Source of the DNA: an uncultured Roseateles sp.
GTDB taxonomy: Bacteria > Pseudomonadota > Gammaproteobacteria > Burkholderiales > Burkholderiaceae_C
DNA length: 64,000 bases
Direction of reading: 5' to 3'
Assembly (NCBI RefSeq): GCF_945956965.1
Contig: NZ_CAMFJS010000001.1
Span: 186,001 to 250,000, forward strand
Part shown: one piece after another, positions 35,651 to 44,300 of the stretch
Layout: each line of letters begins with the position of its first letter
Numbering within the stretch: the stretch's first letter is position 1
Notes under the pieces: model-generated
The model's input: only the letters and a program-made list of their open reading frames with translations
Told to the model about the DNA's origin: nothing
Databases searched by the model: none
Program-made: the position numbers and the translations under genes

Positions 35651-36376
35651 TCAGGAACTTTGGGCAACTTGAGATTGGCGGAAGGCTTCCAGCAAGCCGT
35701 CGACCGCTTGCAGGCGGAAGTCCAGCTCCGCTTGCAGCAAGGCGCGCATCTCACGGTGGAACTGCGCCAGCCAGGGGGAATTTTCGCGATCTGCAGCGCC
35801 GGGCAATGCCGCCTGCGGCTGCTCGCGCCGCAACTGGGCATAGCGCGGCGCGAGGCGGCCCGGCACACCGGCCAGCAATTCGCGCTCGCGCGCGGCCAGG
35901 GCGCGCTCCATCAACGCATCCAACTCAGCCAGCTTGGCCAGGCCGGGTGACTGCTTGGCCAGGGCCTCGCGCAGGCGCTGCCGCAAAGGGGCAATTTGCG
36001 CGCCAAACGCTTGCTGGCAGGTCGCATAAGCCTGCCTTTGCGCCGCGAAATCGGGCTCGCCCTCATCCAGCGGCCCGCCATCGCTGTCTTCAGTGGCAGC
36101 CTGGCTGATGAGCTTTTGCAGAGCCGCCCGGGTATGCGTGCAATCGGCTTCCAACATCGCCAAGGCCCGGCTGCTTGCGAGCAGCGGCCGCCCCACGCGC
36201 GCGGGTGGCTCTGCCAGAGCGGCTGACAGCTCAATGGCATGGGTCCAGTCCAGCCATTGGCTCAGCCTTTGGGCAAAAGCGTCCGTGGAGGCAGAGCCGC
36301 CGGCATCACCGAGTGCGGCGAGTGCGCGTACAAAACTCGATCCGGTATGAGGGGTGGGCCGCGATTCGGGCGTCAT
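35651..36376 (-). CDS. DUF3348 domain protein
   Basis: A 241-residue soluble protein from ATG 36376 (a TTG at 36388 is an alternative). It is mostly alpha-helical and rich in Ala, Leu, Arg and Gln: SSFVRALAALGDAGGSAST, FAQRLSQWLDWTHAIELSAA, then LREALAKQSPGLAKLAELDA and a C-terminal MRALLQAELDFRLQAVDGLL. These match the DUF3348 family, which occurs upstream of DUF802 genes. No signal or membrane segment is present. It is the first gene of the four-gene block; its stop is directly followed by the DUF802 start. Function unknown; a cytoplasmic scaffold for the coiled-coil tail is inference. Confidence 0.85.
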   Translation of the reverse strand: MTPESRPTPHTGSSFVRALAALGDAGGSASTDAFAQRLSQWLDWTHAIELSAALAEPPARVGRPLLASSRALAMLEADCTHTRAALQKLISQAATEDSDGGPLDEGEPDFAAQRQAYATCQQAFGAQIAPLRQRLREALAKQSPGLAKLAELDALMERALAARERELLAGVPGRLAPRYAQLRREQPQAALPGAADRENSPWLAQFHREMRALLQAELDFRLQAVDGLLEAFRQSQVAQSS

Positions 36377-36700
36377 GCTGCCAGTCAATCTCGCAGGGAA
36401 AACATGGGGGCTGAAATCGGGGCGAAATCAGCACAAAAATGGGCAAAAGGGGCGCAGTCTACTCCTGTCTGCGCCAGGCCCCGATCCGCGCCCATCCCCG
36501 CTAGGCATTGAGCCGGGGCGGCAAAGGCGAAGAAAAACAAGCGTCAGTTTGGGGTGAGTTCACGCGTTTTGGTCTTCCAGTTCGACAGCTGTTGAACACC
36601 GATCGGGGCCGCCGGGAGCGTCTGTTTGCTCCTTTGCACATATCGGCTGGCGCAGGCCTGCGTGCGAATCGACCGCAAGGGCGCAAATCCACAATCGAAC

Positions 36701-36715
36701 TAAATCATTGATTTA
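36701..36715. promoter_or_regulatory. Palindromic operator of the Xre-RES pair
   Basis: TAAATCATTGATTTA is a perfect palindrome with 7-base arms around a central T. It overlaps the predicted -35 box of the toxin-antitoxin promoter, the usual place for autorepression by the antitoxin. Confidence 0.7.
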
Positions 36716-36736
36716 ATCCATCGCCGAACTTAAACT
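36708..36736 (+). promoter_or_regulatory. Sigma-70 promoter of the Xre-RES pair
   Basis: TTGATT (36708-36713), exactly 17 bases, then TAAACT (36731-36736); each box matches the consensus at four of six positions. The -35 box overlaps the palindrome. AGGAG at 36753-36757 follows, six bases before ATG 36764. Confidence 0.55.
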
Positions 36737-36763
36737 AAAGGCATCAAGGTTCAGGAGACCCTC

Positions 36764-37201
36764 ATGACCCTCGCCGCCACCGCCGCCCGCAAGTCCAGCA
36801 CCAAGCGCCCTAGCCGTGAAGCCGGGCCAGATCTGCAGTCCAAAGCTGCGGCTGAGGCGGCGCTGCGTACATTTTTCAATATCGCGGCGGCCTGGGGCCT
36901 GAGCAATGAGGAGCAGCAGCGCCTGCTGGGCTGCGGCCGCAGCACCTTCTTCGACTGGAAGGCCGGACGGGTCAAGAGCGGCCTGGACGCCGCCACGCTG
37001 GAGCGCCTGTCCCATGTGTTTGGCATCTACGCCGGCCTGCAAATCCTGTTGCCCATCCCCGAGCGGGCGGATGCATGGATCAAAAAGCCCAATACCGCCC
37101 CTCTGTTCGGCGGCGGCAGCGCCCTGAGCCGCATGCTGGGCGGCCAGGTGTCCGACTTATTCGTGGTGCGCCAGTATCTGGACGCGCAACGGGGCGGCTG
37201 A
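36764..37201 (+). CDS. MbcA/ParS/Xre-type antitoxin (DUF2384)
   Basis: A 145-residue protein, ATG preceded by AGGAG. The middle part (LRTFFNIAAAWGLSNEEQQR, GRSTFFDWKAGRVKSGL) is the Xre-like helix-turn-helix of this family. The C-terminus (FGGGSALSRMLGGQVSDLFV, VRQYLDAQRGG) is the DUF2384 antitoxin module that plugs the RES toxin active site. The first 25 residues are basic and probably disordered. The downstream RES gene starts at the next base after the stop. Expected to neutralise the RES enzyme and repress the promoter through the 36701 palindrome. Confidence 0.9.
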   Translation: MTLAATAARKSSTKRPSREAGPDLQSKAAAEAALRTFFNIAAAWGLSNEEQQRLLGCGRSTFFDWKAGRVKSGLDAATLERLSHVFGIYAGLQILLPIPERADAWIKKPNTAPLFGGGSALSRMLGGQVSDLFVVRQYLDAQRGG

Positions 37202-37927
37202 GTGCTGAATGATCGCCGCATGAGCAGCAACTTGGCCCTACCCTCCACGGCCCTGCACTGGCCCGACAGCTGCCGCCTGATCCCCAGCCGCTTCCCGCCC
37301 ATCTCATTGTTTGAGCGGGTCTGCCCGGCGGCCGATCTGGATTTGGTGTTCGCCATCGAAGCCATCGGCAACCCGCGCCTGCGCGACGAGGTGGGTGAGT
37401 TGAGTCTGGTGCCCGCCGAGCAGCGCCTCAGCGGCCCGGGCTGCAGCGCCATCATGGCGGCCTTCACCCATCTGAACCCGGAAGGCAGCCGCTTCTCCGA
37501 TGGCAGCTACGGCGTCTACTACGCCGCCGCCGATCTGGACACCGCCGTGGCCGAGGTCAGCTACCACCAGGCGCGCTTTTTGGCCTGCACGCAGGAAGCC
37601 GCGATTGATGTGGACATGCGCTGCTACCGCGTCACCGTCAGCGCCACCCTGCACGATTTGCGCGGCCTGGGGAGCAGCCCCGAGCATCACACGCTGTATG
37701 ACCCGCTGTCTTACGCCGCCAGCCAAGCCTTAGGCGCCCAGCTGCGCGCCGCCGGCAGTCTCGGTCTGGTCTACGACAGCGTGCGCAAGCCGGGCGGCCA
37801 ATGCCTGGGCTTGTTCAATCCGCAAGCGGCCACGCCACCGGCGCGCCAGGCCGAACATGTCACCCTGCGCTGGGACGGCCGGGGCATTCACGAGTGGTAT
37901 TTGAAGTCCGGCCATCACCGGATTTAG
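37202..37927 (+). CDS. RES-domain NAD+ phosphorylase toxin
   Basis: A 241-residue RES protein. From the GTG at 37202, directly after the antitoxin stop, the expected active-site residues are R97 (EGSRFSDG), Y106/Y107 (GVYYAAADL), E118 (TAVAEVSYH) and S193 (LVYDSVRKPGG). Characterised members degrade NAD+ by phosphorolysis and halt growth. An ATG at 37220 could also start the protein. All catalytic positions are present, so the toxin looks intact. It forms a classic antitoxin-first operon with the Xre/ParS gene. Confidence 0.9.
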   Translation: MLNDRRMSSNLALPSTALHWPDSCRLIPSRFPPISLFERVCPAADLDLVFAIEAIGNPRLRDEVGELSLVPAEQRLSGPGCSAIMAAFTHLNPEGSRFSDGSYGVYYAAADLDTAVAEVSYHQARFLACTQEAAIDVDMRCYRVTVSATLHDLRGLGSSPEHHTLYDPLSYAASQALGAQLRAAGSLGLVYDSVRKPGGQCLGLFNPQAATPPARQAEHVTLRWDGRGIHEWYLKSGHHRI

Positions 37928-37984
37928 CGGCGGCTCCTGCCCGGCCACCCGGGCCTGTGTGGCTTCAACAGGCGCCCTACACCA

Positions 37985-38000
37985 CTGTACACTTGTACAG
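37985..38000. promoter_or_regulatory. LexA (SOS) box
   Basis: CTGTACACTTGTACAG fits CTGT-N8-ACAG and is a perfect inverted repeat (CTGTACA, CT, TGTACAG). It ends two bases before the ATG at 38003, so LexA would block transcription of the nuclease-helicase pair. Confidence 0.85.
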
Positions 38001-38002
38001 CC

Positions 38003-38866
38003 ATGCTGCCCGCCCTGCCCCTCAAACCCAGCCGCGCCCACCTGAGTCGCTTGATGAAGATCTGGCGCTCGGCGGGCTGGCCCAGCCATGACGCCATCGA
38101 GATCGATCTGCTGGCGGCGCAGTGGGTCACGCTGGAGCCCCAGACCAATGGCGCTGCCTTGCTGCGCCTGAGCCCGGCCGGCATCCAGTTGCTGGCCAGC
38201 TCAAGGCAGCAAAACCAGCGTGCTGCCAGCGCCCACGACCGCCTGGCCGAACACATGGCCCGACGTTTGCAACAGGACGGCCGCATCGTCTGGCACGAAC
38301 TGTCCTTGCGCGCCCAACTCAGCGCCAAGGATGAGGCGGCGCCGAGCCCGCAGCAGAGCTGGCTGACTCAGGAATCGGAAGCGTCCTACGGAATGTCCGA
38401 AAGTACGCCGGCGCAGCACTCCTGGCGCATGGCCCGTCCCGATCTTTTCTCGGTGCGCAACACCTCCCAGGCCCGCTATCTGCAGCCCCAAGTGCATGAG
38501 ATCAAGGTCAGCCGCGCCGATTTGCTTTCTGACCTGCGGCACGAAGCCAAGCGTGAGTGCTACCAGTGGCTCAGCAGCGAGGTGTTCTACGTCTTTCCGG
38601 CCAGCATCGCCGAGCCAGAGGAGTTGCCGCCCGAGTTTGGCGTGTGGCTGCTGCACGGCGCGTGCAGCACCGGCGACACAGCAGCGGGCGCAAGGCTGGA
38701 ACTGGCCCGCCCGGCCCGTCCAATGAGCCGAGCGAAGGCAAGCAACAGCCAAGCGCATGAATTGCCCTTCCCCGTCTGGCTGGCCCTGGCCAAGGCAACG
38801 CCCCTGCGCAGCGATGACGCACCTGCCGCCCAGACTGAACTGGGCGCACCGGACGACAGCCCTTGA
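38003..38866 (+). CDS. MmcB-like PD-(D/E)xK DNA repair nuclease
   Basis: A 287-residue protein. Residues ~1-65 look like a small winged-helix domain (RLMKIWRSAGWPSHDAIEID, AALLRLSPAGIQLL). Residues ~75-235 form an MmcB-type nuclease core with D147 (RPDLFSV), E166 and K168 (VHEIKVSRADLLSDL), and the family-typical YVFPASIAEPEELPPEFGVW. The tail is low complexity. ATG 38003 is very close to the LexA box, so either the transcript is nearly leaderless or translation starts at ATG 38054. The stop overlaps the helicase TTG start (TTGA), indicating coupling. A role in SOS-induced repair is inferred from family and operator. Confidence 0.82.
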   Translation: MLPALPLKPSRAHLSRLMKIWRSAGWPSHDAIEIDLLAAQWVTLEPQTNGAALLRLSPAGIQLLASSRQQNQRAASAHDRLAEHMARRLQQDGRIVWHELSLRAQLSAKDEAAPSPQQSWLTQESEASYGMSESTPAQHSWRMARPDLFSVRNTSQARYLQPQVHEIKVSRADLLSDLRHEAKRECYQWLSSEVFYVFPASIAEPEELPPEFGVWLLHGACSTGDTAAGARLELARPARPMSRAKASNSQAHELPFPVWLALAKATPLRSDDAPAAQTELGAPDDSP

Positions 38867-41214
38867 GCACGAGTAGCGAAAGCAATTGCACCGCAGCCGT
38901 GCGCAGCCTGTGCGAGTTCACCGCCAAGCGCGGCGATCTGGACCTGCGCTTCACTCCCAGCCCAACGGCGCAAGAAGGCATGGCCGGCCACGCCCTGGTA
39001 GCCGAGCGGCGCGGGGCGGAGTATCAAACCGAAGTGAGCCTGAGCGGCAGCCATGGCGCTTTGCAAGTGCGCGGCCGCGCCGATGGCTTTGACGCCAAAC
39101 GCCGGCGCCTGGAGGAAATCAAAACCTTCAAAGGCCGGCTCGAGGCCATGCCGGCCAACCACCGCGCCTTGCATTGGGCGCAGCTGAAGATCTACGGTGC
39201 CATGCTGTGCGCCAAGCTGGACTTGGATGAGTTGGAGCTGGCGCTAATCTATTTCGACGTCAACAAGCAAACCGAAACCGCGCTGGTCGAGACCCATAGC
39301 CGGGCCGATTTGCAGGCCTTCTTCAGCCACCACTGCGATCAGTTCCTGGCCTGGGCCGAGCAGGAGGCGCAACACCTCCGCAGCCGGGATGCCGCGCTGA
39401 CGGCCCTGACCTTCCCGCACGCCCAGTTCCGCAGCGGCCAGCGCGAACTGGCCGCCGAGGTCTACCGCGCCGCCGTGGCCGGCCGCTGCCTGATGGCGCA
39501 GGCCCCCACCGGTTTGGGCAAGACCTTGGCCACGCTATTCCCCTTACTCAAGGCCGCACCGGGCCAGCGCCTGGACAAGATCTTCTTTCTTACCGCCAAG
39601 ACCTCGGGCCGCGCCTTGGCTCTAGACAGCCTGGCCACCGTGCACAAGCATGTGCCGGGGCTGCCGCTGCGCAGCCTGGAACTGGTGGCCAAAGAAAAGG
39701 CCTGCGAGCACCCCAACAAAGCCTGCCACGGCGAATCCTGCCCGCTGGCCGAAGGCTTTTACGAGCGCCTGCCGCAGGCTAGGCAAGCCGCCATCCAGCA
39801 CGGCACGCTGGACCGCGACACCTTGCGCCGGCTCGGCCAGCACTACAGCGTCTGCCCCTACTACCTTGGCCAGGAAATGGCGCGCTGGGCCGATGTGCTG
39901 GTGGGCGACTACAACTACTACTTTGACCAAAGCGCCATGCTGCACAGCATGACCGAGGCCTATGGTTGGCGGGTCGCCGTGTTGGTGGATGAAGCCCACA
40001 ACCTGGTGAGCCGGGCGCGCGCCATGTATTCCGCCAGCGCGCGGCAAGACAGCCTGACGGCCCTGCGCCACAGCGCGCCGGCCCAGCTCAAAAAGCCGCT
40101 GGACCGGCTCAAGCGCTGCTGGAGCGAACTGGGCAAAAGCCACGATCAGCCTTTTGAGCTGCAAACGCAGCTGCCGGACAAGCTCTTGCAAGCGATGCAT
40201 CAGGCCGTCAGCGCCCTAGGCGAGTACTTTCAAGACCACCCCGCGCAGCAGGACGAAGCGTTGCAAGGCTTTTACTTCGAAGCCCTGCAGTTCACCCGCA
40301 TGGCCGAGGCCTTTGACGCCAACTCGCTGTGTGATATCGAACGCGAAGATCTCAGCGAGGGTCAGGTCTTGCCTGGTGGCGGCGCCGCTGCCAGCAGCTT
40401 CTACATGGGCAGCAAGGGCGGCAAGGGCCTTGCCAAGCCCAGGCTGAGCCTGAACCTGCGCAATGTGGTGCCCGCGCCATTCTTGCGCCAGCGCTTCTTG
40501 AGCGCGCACACGGTGACGCTGTTCTCCGCCACCTTGCAGCCGGCGCAGTTCTACACCGATCTGCTGGGCCTGCCCGATGGCACGCCCTGGGTGGAGGTGG
40601 CCTCGCCTTTTCAAGCCGAGCAATTACAAGTCCACATCGCCGGCCACATCTCCACCCGCTACCAGCACCGCCAGACCTCGCTGCGCGCCTTGGTCGACGT
40701 GATGGCCCAGGCCTATGCCGCCAAACCGGGCAATTACCTGGCCTTTTTCAGCAGCCACAGCTATCTGCAAGAAGCCCTGCAATGCTTGCAGACCCATTAC
40801 CCCGACCTGCCTTGCTGGGCACAGGGGCGGCGCATGTCGGAAGCCGAGCAGCAAAGCTTTCTGGCCCGCTTCACGCCGGAGTCCTGCGGCATCGCCTTCG
40901 CGGTGCTGGGCGGCAGTTTTTCCGAAGGCGTGGACCTGCCCGGCGCCCGCCTGATCGGCGCCTTTATCGCCACCTTGGGCCTGCCGCAGGTCAACCCGGT
41001 GAACGAGCAATTCAAGCGCCGCTTAGATGAATTGTTAGGCCAAGGCTACGACTACACCTATGTCTACCCGGGCATGCAAAAAGTGGTGCAAGCGGCCGGC
41101 CGTGTGATTCGCACGGTGCATGACCAAGGGGTGATCCACCTGCTGGATGACCGCTACCTGCGCCGGGATGTGCAGGCCTTGCTGCCGAGCTGGTGGCAGA
41201 TCACGCGAACATGA
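38863..41214 (+). CDS. PD-(D/E)xK nuclease fused to DinG/XPD-type Fe-S helicase
   Basis: A 783-residue protein beginning at TTG 38863, overlapping the upstream stop by 4 bases. Residues ~1-170 carry a nuclease-like core with D74 (GRADGF), E85 and K87 (LEEIKTFKG). The XPD/Rad3 superfamily 2 helicase follows: Walker A TGLGKT (K220), four cluster cysteines C281, C288, C293 and C331, DEAH box at 376-379, and the late motifs SFSEGVDLPGARL and VVQAAGRVIRT. The four cysteines predict a 4Fe-4S cluster. Known relatives unwind damaged or structured DNA 5'-to-3'; the fused N-terminal nuclease resembles the family often found with this helicase type. It is expected to be SOS-induced with the MmcB-like partner. 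Confidence 0.9.
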   Translation: MSTSSESNCTAAVRSLCEFTAKRGDLDLRFTPSPTAQEGMAGHALVAERRGAEYQTEVSLSGSHGALQVRGRADGFDAKRRRLEEIKTFKGRLEAMPANHRALHWAQLKIYGAMLCAKLDLDELELALIYFDVNKQTETALVETHSRADLQAFFSHHCDQFLAWAEQEAQHLRSRDAALTALTFPHAQFRSGQRELAAEVYRAAVAGRCLMAQAPTGLGKTLATLFPLLKAAPGQRLDKIFFLTAKTSGRALALDSLATVHKHVPGLPLRSLELVAKEKACEHPNKACHGESCPLAEGFYERLPQARQAAIQHGTLDRDTLRRLGQHYSVCPYYLGQEMARWADVLVGDYNYYFDQSAMLHSMTEAYGWRVAVLVDEAHNLVSRARAMYSASARQDSLTALRHSAPAQLKKPLDRLKRCWSELGKSHDQPFELQTQLPDKLLQAMHQAVSALGEYFQDHPAQQDEALQGFYFEALQFTRMAEAFDANSLCDIEREDLSEGQVLPGGGAAASSFYMGSKGGKGLAKPRLSLNLRNVVPAPFLRQRFLSAHTVTLFSATLQPAQFYTDLLGLPDGTPWVEVASPFQAEQLQVHIAGHISTRYQHRQTSLRALVDVMAQAYAAKPGNYLAFFSSHSYLQEALQCLQTHYPDLPCWAQGRRMSEAEQQSFLARFTPESCGIAFAVLGGSFSEGVDLPGARLIGAFIATLGLPQVNPVNEQFKRRLDELLGQGYDYTYVYPGMQKVVQAAGRVIRTVHDQGVIHLLDDRYLRRDVQALLPSWWQITRT

Positions 41215-41336
41215 CTTTCGGCACCCGCGGCGATTGAAAAATCGGCGACTGAAGTCTCGCCAAGGCGCATGGATACGCACTTTCGCGTGCAAACACCGAG
41301 CGAAAGCGCTGCGTTCTGGCGCTAAGCTGCGAGCCC

Positions 41337-44300
41337 ATGAAAACCCAATTCTTCGCCCCCAGCGCCATCGCCCTGGCCACCCTGAGCTTGGCCTTGGCCA
41401 GCGGCCTCAGCCATGCGGCCGACAATCCAGAAATCAAAGCCCCTGAGCCGGCCGCCTCCGCCGCCGCAAAAGCCTGGGACGTTAACAAGCCGCCCGGCAC
41501 GGCCAAAACCGTCAATATCGACACCCGCAGCGGCACCTGGATGAGCGTTGACGTCAGCCCCGACGGCAAGACCCTGGTGTTCGATCTGCTGGGCGACCTC
41601 TACACCCTGCCCATCAGCGGCGGCGAAGCCAAGCCGCTGACGCATTCCATCGCCTGGGAGCACCAGGCCCGCTTCTCACCCGATGGCAAACAGATTGCCT
41701 TCATCAGCGACGCCGGCGGTGGCGACAACGTCTGGGTCATGAATGCCGACGGCAGCAATCCGCACGCCATCAGCAAGGAAGACTATCGCCTGCTCAACAA
41801 CCCGGTCTGGCATCCGAACGGCAAATACATTGCCGCACGCAAGCACTACACCGGCACGCGCTCGGCCGGCTCGGGCGAGATCTGGCTCTACCACGTGGAT
41901 GCGCCGTCTGCGTCCAACAAAGGCGTGCAACTCAACGAGAAGCCGAACTGGCAAAAAGACCTGGGCGAGCCCGCCCTCTCGCCCGACGGCAAATACCTTT
42001 ACTACTCGCACGACACCACGCCAGGCAAGACTTTTGAGTACAACAAAGACAGCAATAAGGAGATCTTCAAGATCTTCCGCCAGGACCTGAGCGATGGCTC
42101 GGTGGAGCCCTTTGTGCAGGGCGCCGGCGGCGCGATTCGCCCCACGCCTTCGCCGGACGGCAAATACCTGGCCTTTGTGCGCCGTGTGCGCAACCAGAGC
42201 ACCTTGTTCCTGAAGGACCTGCAGACCGGCGTGGAACGCGCCGCCTGGGGCGGGCTGGAGCGTGACCTGCAAGAGGCTTGGTCGGTCTACGGCGTCTACC
42301 CCAGCTTCGCCTGGACACCCGACGCCAAGCAGATCGTCGTCTGGGCCCAAGGCAAGCTCTGGCGCGTTGACCCCTTCAAGACGGCGAGTGGCGATAAGGC
42401 CGATGGCAAGCAAGCCGTCGAGATTCCTTTCCATGTGAAAGACACACGCGAAGTGCGCGAGGCCCTGCGCTTCGGGCAAGAGGTGGCCCCGGAACAGTTC
42501 GGCGTCAAGCAACTGCGTTGGGTCAATGTGTCGCCGGACGGCAAACGGGTGGTGTATTCCGCCCTGGGCCAGCTCTACCTCAAGGACCTGCCCGACGGCA
42601 CGCCCAAGCGCATCACCGCGCAGAACGAGGCCTTCGAGTTTTTCCCCAGCTTCTCGCGCGATGGCCGTGAGCTGGTCTATGTGAGCTGGAACGACGAGAA
42701 ACTCGGCAGCGTGCGCAAGCGTGACCTGGCCAGTGGCCGCGAAACGGTGCTGACGCCCACGCCTGGCAAATACCTCGCACCGCAGTTCTCGCCCGACGGC
42801 AAGACCGTGGCCTTCGTCAAGGAAAAAGGCGGCTACCTGACCAGCCCCTGGCATGGCCTGGAGAACGGTGTGTTCATCGTCGCCAGCGATGGCAAGAGCG
42901 CGCCCAAACGCATCAGCAAGAGCGGTGAGACGCCGCAATTCGGTGCCAGCAGCGATGCGGTGTTCATCACCCGCTCCAGCATGAGCAGCGAGGTGGATTC
43001 CCAGCAAAAGCTGATTCGCATCAGTTTGGACGACCGCAGCGAAACCGAGGTGGCCAAGGGCGAGTTCGTCAGCCAATTCAGCGTCTCGCCGGACGGCCGC
43101 TGGCTGGGCTTCGTCGAGCGCGCCCATGCTTTCGTGACGCCGCTGCCCATGGTGGGCAAGTCCATCAACGTCGGCCCCAAGATGGACGGCCTGCCGGTGC
43201 GCAAGCTTGATGTCAACGCGGGCGAGATGATGCACTGGAGCGGCGACAGCCAGCGCGTGCACTTTGCCTACGGCGACGAGTTGTTCACCACCACCTTGGC
43301 CAGCACCGACAAGCCGGTGGCCACCGGCCAGAAGATCGGCTTCAAACAAATCAGCGACAAACCTAGCGGCAAAATCGCCATCACCGGCGCCCGCATCGCC
43401 ACGATGAAGGGCGATGAGGTCATCGAGCAAGGCGTGATCGTGGTGGAGGGCAACCGCATCGCCGCGATCGGCACGGCGGCGCAGGTGCAGATTCCGGCGG
43501 ACGCCAAACGCGTCGACGCCAGCGGCAAGACCATCATCCCCGGCCTGATCGATGCGCACTGGCATGGCGGCATGGCCGAGAGCGAAATCATCCCGCAGCA
43601 AAGCTGGATCAACTACGCCTCGCTGGCCTTTGGCCTGACCACCATCCACGACCCCTCCAACCGCAATGGCGACATCTTCAGCCAGGCCGAGTTGCAGCGC
43701 GCCGGCCGGGTGGTGGGGCCGCGCATCTACTCGACCGGCTCCATCCTCTACGGTGCCAAGGCCAGCGTCACCGCCGTGGTGAATAACCTCGACGATGCAC
43801 TGACCCATCTGAAGCGCCAGCAAGCCGCCGGCGCCATCAGCGTCAAGAGCTATCAGCAGCCGCGCCGCGAGCAACGCCAGCAGGTGATCGAGGCCGCACG
43901 CCAGACCAGCATGATGGTGGTGCCCGAAGGCGGCTCGCTGTTTCAACACAATATGGGCATGATTGTTGATGGCCACACCGGCATCGAGCACGCCCTGCCG
44001 CTGGCCGAGGTCTACGACGACGTGACCCAGCTGTGGACGCAAACGCAAGTTGGCTACACACCTACCCTCAACGTCGCTTACGGCGGCCTGGACGGCGAGC
44101 ACTACTGGTACGCCCGCACCGATGTCTGGAAGCACCCCATCCTGAGCCAGTTCGTGCCGCGCACCGTGCTGGAAGCCCGCAGCGTGCGCCGCCCCACCGC
44201 GCCGGAGGAAGACTTCAATGTGCTGCGCGTGGCCAAGACCGCCACCGCTTTGCAGCGCGCCGGCGTGCACGCCAATATCGGCGCCCACGGCCAGCGCGAA

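Larger units (their letters stand above)
36377..36763. other. Divergent intergenic region between the DUF3348 operon and the Xre-RES pair
   Basis: About 390 bases without a credible gene. The right end holds the operator and promoter of the toxin-antitoxin pair. The promoter of the leftward operon must lie near 36380-36500, but I see no convincing box pair. Confidence 0.6.

Noticed and set aside
30786-36376. The stator-like cluster as a Zorya anti-phage system
   Set aside because: The A/B subunit plan is similar, but no ZorC, ZorD helicase or ZorE nuclease gene is adjacent; the nearby helicase at 38863 is a LexA-controlled DinG/XPD type in a separate operon.
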